Below, in pieces: positions 24,149 through 31,805 of a stretch of 64,000 bases of DNA. The stretch is from the NCBI GenBank assembly GCA_963825645.1, contig CAWGTT010000008.1, positions 186,001 to 250,000 of the forward strand. The letters run 5' to 3'. Each line of letters starts with the position of its first letter. The stretch's first letter is position 1. The notes below the pieces were generated by a model that was not told where the DNA came from, did no database searches, and was given only the letters and a program-made list of their open reading frames with translations. Origin of the DNA: JADJPO01 sp963825645. Its GTDB lineage: Bacteria > Actinomycetota > Actinomycetes > Actinomycetales > Kineosporiaceae. The translations under genes were made by a program, and so were the position numbers.

Positions 24149-27054
24149 GGCTTCTCCCGCATCTCGAAGGTCTCGATCACGTCCTCAACCCTGATGTCGT
24201 TATAGGAGCCGAGCCCGATACCGCACTCATACCCCTCTCGGACCTCGGTGGCGTCGTCCTTGAACCTCTTGAGGGAGTCGATGGACAGGTTCTCCCCGAC
24301 CACCACGCCGTCACGCAGTAGCCGGGCCTTGGCGTTGCGCCGCATCTCTCCGGACCGAACCAGACAGCCCGCGATGTTGCCGAACTTGCTCGAGCGGAAC
24401 ACCTCGCGCACCTCGGCGGTGCCGAGCTGCACCTCCTCGTACTCGGGCCTGAGCATGCCCTTCAGAGCGGACTCGACGTCCTCGATCGCCTGATAGATGA
24501 TCGAGTAGTAGCGCAGGTCGACACCTTCCCGCTCGGCCAGCTCCGCGACACGCTCCGCCGGGCGGACGTTGAACCCGATGATGACCGCGTTGTCGACGGT
24601 GGCGAGGTTCACGTCGTTCTGGGTGATCGCGCCGACACCGCGGTGGATGACCTGCAGCTGCACCTGCTCGTCGATCTCGATCTTGAGCAGCGCGTCCTCC
24701 AGCGCCTCCACCGAACCGGACACATCGCCTTTGAGGATCAGGTTCAGGGTCTGCACCTTGCCCTGCTCGAGGGCCTTGGTGAAGTCCTCCAGACTGATCC
24801 GCTTGCGACGCTTGGCCAGCATCGCGGCCCGCTCGACCGCCTCGCGCTTCTCGGCGATCTGCCGTGCGGTGCGGTCGTCCGGAGCGACGATGAACGTGTC
24901 ACCGGCCCGGGGTACCGAGGTCAGGCCGAGCACCTGCACCGGACGCGAGGGCAATGCGACGTCCATTGCGGTGCCGTTCTCGTCGAGCATCGCCCGGACC
25001 CGCCCATAGGCGGTGCCGGTGACGATCGAGTCGCCGACCGCCAAGGTGCCGGACTGGACCAGCACCGTGGCGAGCGGCCCCCGGCCCTTGTCCAGGCTGG
25101 CCTCGACCGCGACACCCCGGGCGTGCTTGTCCGGGTTGGCCCGCAGGTCGAGCGCGGCGTCCGCGGTGAGCAGGATCGCCTCGAGCAGCGCGTCGATGTT
25201 GAGCCGCTGCTTGGCCGAGACCTCGACGAACATGGTGTCGCCGCCGTACTCCTCGGCCACCAGGTTGTACTCGGTCAGCTGCTGGCGGATCTTGTCGGGG
25301 TTGGCCCCCTCCTTGTCCACCTTGTTCACCGCGACGACGATCGGCACATTGGCCGCCTGGGCGTGGTTGAGCGCCTCGATGGTCTGCGGCATCACACCGT
25401 CGTCGGCTGCGACGACCAGGACGGCGATGTCGGTCACCTTCGCACCGCGGGCTCGCATGGCGGTGAACGCCTCGTGGCCTGGGGTGTCGATGAAGGTCAG
25501 CGCCCGGTTGGTGCCCTCGTGCGTGAAGTGCACCTGGTAGGCACCGATGTGCTGGGTAATGCCGCCGGCCTCGCCCTCGACCACGTTGGCGTGGCGGATG
25601 GCGTCGAGCAGCTTGGTCTTTCCGTGGTCGACGTGACCCATCACGGTGACCACCGGCGGACGCGCCTCCAGGAACTCCTCGTCATCCTCGGCCTCGCCCT
25701 CGAGGTCGATGCTGAAGGACTCCAGGAGCTCACGGTCCTCGTCCTCCGGCGAGACGACCTGGATGTCGTAGCCCAGCTCGGAACCGAGCAACGCGAAGGT
25801 GTCCTCGTCCAGCGACTGGGTCGCGGTGGCCATCTCACCGAGGTGGAACAGCACCGTGACCAGGCTGGCCGGGTTTGCGTTGATCTTGTCGGCGAAGTCG
25901 GTCAGCGACGCGCCGCGCCGCAGCCGAACGATGGTCGAGCCGTCACCACGAGGAACCTGAACGCCACCCGCGGTGGGCGCCTGCATGTTGTCGAACTCCT
26001 GGCGCTTCTGCCGCTTGGACTTCTTGACCCGTCCAGGTCGGCCACCGCGTCCGAAGGCGCCCTGGGTGCCGCCACGGCCGCCGGACCCCTTGCCGAACCC
26101 GCGCCCACCGGGCGGACCACCGGGCCCGCCGCCAGGACGACCGCCGAATCCGCCGCCGGCACCGGCACCCCCGCCGCGGCCACCGCCTCCACCACGACTG
26201 GGCGCACCGGTTCGACCACCGGGACCGCCGGGGCCACCGCCGCCACCCGGACGGGGAGTCGCGGACCGACCGGGCATCATGCCCGGGTTGGGACGGGGAC
26301 CACCCGGACGTGGGCCGGCTGGCCGAGGGCCGCCGGGGCGCTCGCTCGTGCCGGGCCCACCGGCGCTCGAGGGTGCACCCGGGCCCGCCGGACCGCGGTC
26401 ACGCGGACTGCCGGGACGGGGCATCCCCTGGCTCGGGGCGAACGGGTTGTTGCCCGGCCGCGGACCGCCGGGACGAGGCATCCCCTGGCTCGGGGCGAAC
26501 GGGTTGTTACCCGGCCGCGGAGCCCCCGGGCGCGGACCGCCCTCGCGGTCCTGGTGTGCCGCCGGTGCCTGAGCCGACGGGGCCTGAGCCGGGGCAGGGG
26601 CCGGAGCCGGGGCAGGGGCCGGAGCCGGGGCAGGGGCCTGCGGCCGCGGGACCGGTCCGGGCCGCGGAGCGCCCGTCGTGGGAGCGGGCTCCTCGATGAT
26701 CGTCGGTGGGGTCACCGGCTCCGGAGCGGGAGGCTCGGGCATCGCCGGCCGCGGAGCGGCCGGAGCGACGGGGGTGAGCGGTGCGGGCTCTTCGACGCCC
26801 GCGGGGGCCGGGGCGGCAGGCGCCGGGGCGGCGACCTTGGGCGCCGGCTTGGCCTTGGCGGATGGTTTGGCGGCCGGCGCGGCCTTGGCAGGCGCCGCGG
26901 AGACCAGTTGTTCACGAAGCTTGCGGACGACGGGCGGTTCGACGGTCGAGGATGCTGACCGGACGAACTCTCCCATTTCTTGGAGCGTGGTCATGACGAC
27001 CTTGCTCTCGACTCCGAGCTCTTTCGCGAGCTCGTAGACCCGGACCTTTGCCAC
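24139..27054 (-). CDS. infB: translation initiation factor IF-2
   Basis: A 971-residue IF-2. The N-terminal domain (MAKVRVYELAKELGVESKVV) is followed by about 300 residues rich in Ala, Pro, Gly and Arg with internal repeats. The GTPase domain carries VMGHVDHGKTKLLD, IDTPGHEAFTAMRARG and VAVNKVDK, and the C-terminal domains end in DVIETFEMREKPRS. It brings initiator tRNA to the 30S subunit. GTG 27054 follows AGGAGAG. The tail overlaps the DUF503 gene by 10 bases. The leader upstream holds small overlapping frames. Confidence 0.98.
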   Translation of the reverse strand: MAKVRVYELAKELGVESKVVMTTLQEMGEFVRSASSTVEPPVVRKLREQLVSAAPAKAAPAAKPSAKAKPAPKVAAPAPAAPAPAGVEEPAPLTPVAPAAPRPAMPEPPAPEPVTPPTIIEEPAPTTGAPRPGPVPRPQAPAPAPAPAPAPAPAPAQAPSAQAPAAHQDREGGPRPGAPRPGNNPFAPSQGMPRPGGPRPGNNPFAPSQGMPRPGSPRDRGPAGPGAPSSAGGPGTSERPGGPRPAGPRPGGPRPNPGMMPGRSATPRPGGGGGPGGPGGRTGAPSRGGGGGRGGGAGAGGGFGGRPGGGPGGPPGGRGFGKGSGGRGGTQGAFGRGGRPGRVKKSKRQKRQEFDNMQAPTAGGVQVPRGDGSTIVRLRRGASLTDFADKINANPASLVTVLFHLGEMATATQSLDEDTFALLGSELGYDIQVVSPEDEDRELLESFSIDLEGEAEDDEEFLEARPPVVTVMGHVDHGKTKLLDAIRHANVVEGEAGGITQHIGAYQVHFTHEGTNRALTFIDTPGHEAFTAMRARGAKVTDIAVLVVAADDGVMPQTIEALNHAQAANVPIVVAVNKVDKEGANPDKIRQQLTEYNLVAEEYGGDTMFVEVSAKQRLNIDALLEAILLTADAALDLRANPDKHARGVAVEASLDKGRGPLATVLVQSGTLAVGDSIVTGTAYGRVRAMLDENGTAMDVALPSRPVQVLGLTSVPRAGDTFIVAPDDRTARQIAEKREAVERAAMLAKRRKRISLEDFTKALEQGKVQTLNLILKGDVSGSVEALEDALLKIEIDEQVQLQVIHRGVGAITQNDVNLATVDNAVIIGFNVRPAERVAELAEREGVDLRYYSIIYQAIEDVESALKGMLRPEYEEVQLGTAEVREVFRSSKFGNIAGCLVRSGEMRRNAKARLLRDGVVVGENLSIDSLKRFKDDATEVREGYECGIGLGSYNDIRVEDVIETFEMREKPRS
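26412..26640. repeat. in-frame repeats inside the IF-2 N-terminal linker
   Basis: A unit of about 57 bp is repeated almost exactly at 26421 and 26478, encoding two copies of a PRPGNNPFAPSQGMPRPG-like peptide. From about 26580 to 26640 an 18-bp Gly/Pro/Ala-coding unit (GGGGCAGGGGCCGGAGCC) is repeated. Both keep frame. Such linkers expand by slippage and vary between species. Confidence 0.75.
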
Positions 27055-27097
27055 GTCTCTCCTGTCTCGGTCCGGGCCGGACAGGCGCGGACCGTCG

Positions 27098-27196
27098 TTA
27101 CGGCTGGGTGGTGCTCATCGCGGGGTACTCATCGGGTGCTCATCAGCTTCAGACCCGCTTCCGGCTCAGACGGTGTTCCTGCAATGACGTGCTCAT
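27098..27196 (-). other. chain of four mini reading frames between ylxR and infB
   Basis: On the minus strand: ATG 27196 (MSTSLQEHRLSRKRV, stop 27149) overlaps the ylxR stop as ATGA; ATG 27143 gives MSTR; ATG 27132 gives MSTPR and overlaps it as ATGA; ATG 27118 gives MSTTQP and again overlaps as ATGA, stop 27098. All start within copies of a GATGAGCACC element, also present inside the ylxR end (27238-27247). They may be a translational relay, leader peptides, or just a byproduct of the repeat. Confidence 0.45.
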
Positions 27197-27531
27197 CCTG
27201 CTTGATCGTGCGGTGCGACGTGCTTCCTGAGTCGTTCGGTGCTCATCGGGCCGCTGCGTCGCAGGGCCCTGGTGAACGCCGACCGTCGTTCCGCGGACTC
27301 GAGACAGCCGAGGTCCTGGTGCAACCAGGCTCCTCGGCCCGCACGGCGACGGCCGGGATCGGGGTCGACGAACCAGTGACCATCGATCTCGCCCGCCACC
27401 ACTCGTAACAGGACGGACTGACCCGCTCGGCGCCGGCAGCCCACGCAGGTGCGCTGCGGCTCGCTCGCGCCAGCCGGCGCCAGTGTAGCGCGTTCGCCGC
27501 CCACGACGTCGAGCGCACCGGGCTGCGTCAC
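27193..27531 (-). CDS. ylxR: YlxR family RNA-binding protein (DUF448)
   Basis: A 112-residue YlxR protein. The hallmark RTCVGCRRRAGQSVLLRVVA is present, followed by the strand WFVDPDPGRRRAGRGAWLH and the C-terminal helix FTRALRRSG. The family binds nucleic acid and, in other species, RNase P, though its role is only partly known. It overlaps the nusA stop by 4 bases and lies between nusA and infB as in most Gram-positive bacteria. The C-terminus MSTERLRKHV comes from a GATGAGCACC element like those in the infB leader. Confidence 0.93.
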   Translation of the reverse strand: MTQPGALDVVGGERATLAPAGASEPQRTCVGCRRRAGQSVLLRVVAGEIDGHWFVDPDPGRRRAGRGAWLHQDLGCLESAERRSAFTRALRRSGPMSTERLRKHVAPHDQAG

Positions 27532-28499
27532 GGCGGGACGACGTCCGGCCTGATGTCGATCCGCCAGCCGGTGAGCTTGGCCGCCAGCCGGGCGTTCTGG
27601 CCCTCCTTGCCGATGGCCAGGGATAGCTGGTAGTCGGGCACGACGATCCGCGCAGACCTGGTCGCGACGTCTACCGAGTCCACGGAGGTCACCTTGGCCG
27701 GAGACAGCGCAGCCGCGACGAAGGTGGCCGGGTCGTCGCTGTAGTCGATGATGTCGATCTTCTCGCCACGCAGCTCGGCCACCACCGCCCGCACCCGCTG
27801 CCCCATGGGTCCAATGCAGGCACCCTTGGCATTCATTCCAGGCACCGTGGAGCGCACCGCCATCTTGGTGCGGTGCCCGGCCTCGCGGGCCAGCGCCACG
27901 ATCTCGACGCTACCGTCGGCGACCTCGGGCACCTCGAGTGCGAACAGCTTGCGCACCAAGTTGGGGTGGGTGCGCGAAAGGGTGATCGAGGGTCCCTTGA
28001 CGCCCTTGCGCACCGCGACCACGTAGCAGCGAATCCGCGAACCGTGGGCGTAGTCCTCGCCGGGCACCTGCTCAGCAGGCGGCAGCACCGCCTCGACCGA
28101 GCCGAGATCGACGTGGATCATCCTCGGGTCGCTGCTCTGCTGCACGACGCCGGAGACGATGTCGCCCTCGCGGCCGAGGAACTCGCCCAGGACATGTTCG
28201 TCCTCGGCGTCGCGCAACCGCTGCAGGATGGTCTGCCGAGCCGTGGTCGCGGCGATCCGGCCGAACCCTTCAGGGGTGTCGTCCCACTCGCGCACCAGCT
28301 GGCCGTGATCGTCGAGCTCTCGGGCCCAGACCACCACGTGGCCGCTGGAGCGGTCGAGCTCGACTCGGGCCTCGGGTTGGGCACCCTCCGTACGGTGGTA
28401 GGCCAGGAGCATGGCCTGCTCGATGGTGCGCACCAGCACGTCGAACGGGATCTCCTTCTCCCGTTCGATGGCCCGGAGGGCGGCCAGGTCGATGTCCAT
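27528..28499 (-). CDS. nusA: transcription termination/antitermination factor NusA
   Basis: A 323-residue NusA of the short actinobacterial type. Order: N-terminal RNA polymerase-binding domain (MDIDLAALRAIEREKEIPFD), S1 domain around residues 130-200 (GDIVSGVVQQSSDPRMIHVD), then two KH domains (GACIGPMGQRVRAVVAELRG and LAIGKEGQNARLAAKLTGW). It lacks the C-terminal acidic repeats of enterobacteria. ATG 28499 has GGAGGGG upstream and overlaps the rimP stop by one base, so the two are coupled. Confidence 0.97.
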   Translation of the reverse strand: MDIDLAALRAIEREKEIPFDVLVRTIEQAMLLAYHRTEGAQPEARVELDRSSGHVVVWARELDDHGQLVREWDDTPEGFGRIAATTARQTILQRLRDAEDEHVLGEFLGREGDIVSGVVQQSSDPRMIHVDLGSVEAVLPPAEQVPGEDYAHGSRIRCYVVAVRKGVKGPSITLSRTHPNLVRKLFALEVPEVADGSVEIVALAREAGHRTKMAVRSTVPGMNAKGACIGPMGQRVRAVVAELRGEKIDIIDYSDDPATFVAAALSPAKVTSVDSVDVATRSARIVVPDYQLSLAIGKEGQNARLAAKLTGWRIDIRPDVVPP

Positions 28500-28960
28500 C
28501 AGGCCCCTCCGCCGAAGTCCAGCCGAACCTGTCCGCGACTGACCGACTCCCACGGCCACGACTCGCCGCCGTCGAGCGTGACCCCGGAGTCGTCTGCCCC
28601 GCTCAGCCGCCCCTCGACCACTGAGCCGTCGACCAGGTGGACCACGACCAGTCGCCCTCGGGCGCGTCGCCAGTGCCGACGCTCGGTGAGCCGCCGTTCG
28701 GCGCCCGGTGAGGTCACCTCGAGGGTGTACGGCATGGAGCCCAGCGCGTCGCTGGTGTCCAGGGCGGTGGACAAGGCCTGGGACGCCTGCGTGACCGAGT
28801 CCAGGGGAACGCCGCCGACCTGGTCCTCGGGCAGGTCCACGACCACCTTCACCACCCGACGCCGACCCGCCGAGCTGATGGTGACGTCCTCCAGGACCAG
28901 CCCGGAAGCGGCGGCGACGTCAGCGGCGATTCGGCGCACCGCATCGACCTGCGCCGCCAT
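28499..28960 (-). CDS. rimP: ribosome maturation factor RimP
   Basis: A 153-residue RimP, needed for 30S assembly. Conserved parts are ASGLVLEDVTISSAGRRRVV, the VVVDLPEDQVGGVPLDSVTQ stretch, YTLEVTSPGAERRLTERRHW and the SH3-like C-terminal DGSVVEGRLSGADDSGVTL. ATG 28960 has GGAGG about 5 bases upstream; longer in-frame starts (to 29185) would run into the divergent lipoprotein gene. It starts the rimP-nusA-ylxR-infB run. Confidence 0.96.
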   Translation of the reverse strand: MAAQVDAVRRIAADVAAASGLVLEDVTISSAGRRRVVKVVVDLPEDQVGGVPLDSVTQASQALSTALDTSDALGSMPYTLEVTSPGAERRLTERRHWRRARGRLVVVHLVDGSVVEGRLSGADDSGVTLDGGESWPWESVSRGQVRLDFGGGA

Positions 28961-29048
28961 TCTCGCCTCCGTCTCGATCACTCCCCCGGGCGTTGGAAGC
29001 CTACTCGGGGCGAGCGGACCGTCGGGACGGCCGTGGGATGATCCGAGC

Positions 29049-30020
29049 ATGTCAGGTCCGGACGCCGCCCGGCAGCCTGTCGTGCCCGGACGACGGGTCG
29101 TCCTGCGTGCGGGCGTCATCGGCTTCGCCGTCGCGTCGGGGGGGATGCTTGCGGCGGTCACCGGGTGCAGCGCCGGCGGTACCACGCGGCCCGGAGCCGC
29201 GCAGCGCCGCAGCTCAGCGCAGGCCCAGCGGGACGCCGCTGCGGTGACCCGGGCCGTACAGACCTCCCGATCGCTGCGCTCCGGCGCCCAGGCGGCCGGT
29301 GACGCGGAGGTAGCCGCCGACCACGGCGCTCACCTCACCGCGCTCGGCGCCTCGCCCGACGGTGGGCCCACTGCCGCGATCCCGGTCGGCGATCAGGCGG
29401 GCGCCGAGCTGGACGGCGCCATGCAGGCACTCGCCGACGTGCGCGGAACCTCACCGGAGATCGCGGTGCTGCTGACCCGGATCGCCGCGTCCCGGGCAGC
29501 GCACGCGGACCGGCTGGGCGGCGCCGGCTCGGCGGCGCCACGTGCGGAGCAGCCGGACGGGTCGGCGGCGTCGGCGACTCCCTCGCCGTCCGGGCCGGCG
29601 GGGACCGCGGACGTAGCGGCCGCGCGGGAGGCCCTGGCCCGCCTGGTGGCCGACGCCCACGCCGCGGTGTTCGGCTACGGCGTGGTGACGGCGCGGGTGG
29701 CGGACGCCGACCGCGAGCAGGCGGAGCGGTACTGGCAGGAGCATCGGCGGCTGCGTGAGGAGGCCGTCGAGGCCATGATCGCCCTTGACGGACGGGCCCC
29801 GGCGGCGCTGGCCGCCTACGACGTCGGTGCGCTCGACGATGCCCAGGCAGTCCGGGATCTTGCGGCGCGGATCGACGCGGCGATGACCACCCGCCTGCTG
29901 ACCACCCTGGCTCAGGTGGACGGGACGCTACGCAGCGTGTTCGCCGCGGATGCTGTCGCGGCGGTGCGCCGGGTGCAGGCATGGGGGGGCACGGTCGCGG
30001 CGCTGCCCGGAGGCCCCTGA
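29049..30020 (+). CDS. Tat/lipoprotein-type DUF4439 ferritin-like protein
   Basis: A 323-residue exported protein. The N-terminus has an RR pair at 15-16, a hydrophobic stretch and a lipobox AVTGC with Cys40, suggesting a Tat-exported lipoprotein. The rest is two Ala-rich, helix-forming ferritin-like halves, separated by a Pro/Ser/Ala linker near residues 165-190; the second half holds VADAHAAVFGYGVVTARV and EQAERYWQEHRRLREEAVEA, the DUF4439 region. Function is unknown. It is divergent from rimP, a position this family holds in many actinobacteria. Confidence 0.85.
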   Translation: MSGPDAARQPVVPGRRVVLRAGVIGFAVASGGMLAAVTGCSAGGTTRPGAAQRRSSAQAQRDAAAVTRAVQTSRSLRSGAQAAGDAEVAADHGAHLTALGASPDGGPTAAIPVGDQAGAELDGAMQALADVRGTSPEIAVLLTRIAASRAAHADRLGGAGSAAPRAEQPDGSAASATPSPSGPAGTADVAAAREALARLVADAHAAVFGYGVVTARVADADREQAERYWQEHRRLREEAVEAMIALDGRAPAALAAYDVGALDDAQAVRDLAARIDAAMTTRLLTTLAQVDGTLRSVFAADAVAAVRRVQAWGGTVAALPGGP

Positions 30021-30040
30021 CCCGATGACGACTCGCCGCG

Positions 30041-30110
30041 CCGCGGGTCCTGACTCACCGCGGGTCTTGGCTCACCGCGGGGTCTTGGCTCACAGCGGGT
30101 CCCGACTCAC
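30041..30110. repeat. four tandem imperfect 17-18-bp repeats
   Basis: The unit GCGGGTCTTGGCTCACC is repeated four times with small changes (GCGGGTCCTGACTCACC, GCGGGTCTTGGCTCACC, GCGGGGTCTTGGCTCACA, GCGGGTCCCGACTCACA). It lies just after the stop of the DUF4439 gene, before the large hairpin at 30164. No coding role is apparent. Confidence 0.8.
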
Positions 30111-30163
30111 AGAGTGTGTTCCGAGGCCACCGCCCCGTAGCAGCGTCGAAGCGATGTCTTTGC

Positions 30164-30195
30164 AGTGCGATGTCGCGGATCCGCGACATCGCACT
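30164..30195. terminator. 32-bp perfect palindrome between convergent genes
   Basis: Arms 30164-30179 and 30180-30195 are exact complements (AGTGCGATGTCGCGGA). Flanks extend it imperfectly to about 30147-30213, where GCGATGTC and GACATCG recur outside the core. It lies between the convergent DUF4439 and TauE/SafE genes and would form the same hairpin in either transcript, so it is probably a bidirectional terminator. Confidence 0.7.
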
Positions 30196-30292
30196 TCCGC
30201 GACATCGTTTCGCAGGGAACATTACGCAAGGAACCACTGGACGGACCCGACCCGGCGGCCCCCCTCCGCGCACGGAGGCTGAGCGGTCTACC

Positions 30293-31072
30293 TCACGAGA
30301 GCACGTCCCAGCCCAGGCGCAGGATCAGCGCCCCCACCACGACCAGGAACACCACCCGCACGAAGGCACTGCCCCGGGCCACCGCCGTCCGGGCGCCCAG
30401 GTAGCCGCCGGCCAGGTTGGCCAGTCCCATCGCCAGGCCGACCCGCCACATCGGCGCGCCGGCCGGCACGAACACCAGCAGCGCCCCGAGATTGGTCGCG
30501 AAGTTGGTGATCTTCGCTGTCCCGCTCGCCTCGAGGAAGGAGTAGCCGAGGACGGTGACCAGCGCGATCACCAGGAACGAACCGGTCCCTGGGCCGAAGA
30601 TGCCGTCGTAGAACCCGAGCCCGGCACCGACCAGCGCCGCACGGCCGAAGTGGGCGTTCCCGTCGTGACGCAGCTCGGTGCGCTCGCCCAGTCGCGGTCG
30701 CGCGAGAGTGTAGGCGGCGACGGCCACCAGCAGCACCAGGACCAGCGGCCGGAACACGGCGTTCGACATCAGCCTCGCGGCCGCCGCACCCGCCGCCGAG
30801 CCGACGAGCGCGGGCAGGGCCATGCTGAGCACGGTCCGCGGGTCGGGTCGGATCCGCCGGGCGTAGGTCACCGACGCGGTCGCCGTGCCGAAGATGCTGG
30901 CCATCTTGTTGGTCGCCAGGATCTGCGCAGGAGCAGCCGCCGGGAAGGTGAGCAGCAGCATCGGCAGCTGCACCAGCCCGCCGCCGCCGACCACGGCGTC
31001 CACCCAGCCGGCCACCAGCGCCGCGACGACCAGCGCGGCGAGGGCTCCCGCGCCGATGTCGAACTCAGTCAC
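30293..31072 (-). CDS. TauE/SafE (TSUP) family sulfite/anion exporter
   Basis: A 259-residue membrane protein with about eight hydrophobic helices in two repeated halves. The repeat signatures are GWVDAVVGGGGLVQLPMLLL near the N-terminus and GFYDGIFGPGTGSFLVIALV in the second half, typical of the TSUP family. Members move sulfite, sulfoacetate or other anions; the substrate here is unknown. GTG 31072 lies within the end of the HAD gene (8-base overlap), so translation is likely coupled. Confidence 0.9.
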   Translation of the reverse strand: MTEFDIGAGALAALVVAALVAGWVDAVVGGGGLVQLPMLLLTFPAAAPAQILATNKMASIFGTATASVTYARRIRPDPRTVLSMALPALVGSAAGAAAARLMSNAVFRPLVLVLLVAVAAYTLARPRLGERTELRHDGNAHFGRAALVGAGLGFYDGIFGPGTGSFLVIALVTVLGYSFLEASGTAKITNFATNLGALLVFVPAGAPMWRVGLAMGLANLAGGYLGARTAVARGSAFVRVVFLVVVGALILRLGWDVLS

Positions 31073-31805
31073 CCGCGGTGAGCCAACGCTCGACGTGGCC
31101 GAGCACGTCGAGCAGCCGGTGCGCCACGCCGTCCGGAGCGACGTCGACCGGAACCTGCTGCGCCGCAGGGATGTCGGAGTGCGGCACGAGGATCGCTCGC
31201 ATGCCGGCGCGCTGAGCACCGTGCACGTCCTCGTAGGCGCGGTCGCCGACGTACACGCAGCGGTCCGGCTGACCGACCCCAACCGCAGTCATCGCCGCAC
31301 GGAACGCCTCACGGTGCGGCTTGGCGTGCGCGATCTCCGAGGTGTACACCGAGCCGTCGATCAGATCCAGCACGCCGTCGCGGGCGAACACCCGCTCGTG
31401 GTACTTACGCGACCAGATCGTGTTCGACAAGACCCCGACCTTGACGCCCCGCCCGCGCAGGCCGGCGAACAGCGCCGGGACGTCGGCGTCGGTGTACGTA
31501 TGCGGCTCCCAGAACTCCTCGTAGGCGGTGAGGGCGGCGTCGTGCCCCGGATGGTCCGACGCGACCCCCGCGGCCTCGAGCACCTCGGCGAGCCGGGCGC
31601 TGGCGCCGCCGGTCCGGATCCGAGTCCAGGCGGCCTCCTCGGCGGCCAGGATCCGCGCGGCCAGCTCCTCGGCCTCGTGCGGGTGGTCGGCGACGGCGTG
31701 GGCGTAGGCCCGCCACTGCTCGGCCAGGTCCACCGTGTGCCATGGCGTCAGCGTGCCGCCCCAGTCGAAGATCACAGCCTGGACGGCGCCGCGTTGCCTG
31801 GTCAT
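31065..31805 (-). CDS. HAD-family hydrolase
   Basis: A 246-residue HAD hydrolase. Motif I is AVIFDWGGTLTPWHTVDLAE, where the second Asp of DxD is replaced by Gly (DWGGT), a variant common in this HAD subgroup. Motif II is VGVLSNTIW, motif III HAKPHREAF, motif IV RCVYVGDRAYEDVHGAQRAG. An alpha-helical cap lies between motifs I and II. Substrate unknown. It starts within the proS stop (4-base overlap). Confidence 0.85.
   Translation of the reverse strand: MTRQRGAVQAVIFDWGGTLTPWHTVDLAEQWRAYAHAVADHPHEAEELAARILAAEEAAWTRIRTGGASARLAEVLEAAGVASDHPGHDAALTAYEEFWEPHTYTDADVPALFAGLRGRGVKVGVLSNTIWSRKYHERVFARDGVLDLIDGSVYTSEIAHAKPHREAFRAAMTAVGVGQPDRCVYVGDRAYEDVHGAQRAGMRAILVPHSDIPAAQQVPVDVAPDGVAHRLLDVLGHVERWLTAGD

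Noticed and set aside
26412..26640. CRISPR-like array in repeats
   Set aside because: The repeats are in frame within the IF-2 linker, contiguous and without unique spacers.
24643..26958. 771-codon plus-strand open frame opposite infB
   Set aside because: It is antisense to the clear IF-2 gene, its composition mirrors the GC-rich third positions of infB, and it shows no protein family match.
30041..30110. short CRISPR array
   Set aside because: Units of 17-18 bp are directly adjacent with no spacers and no cas genes nearby.
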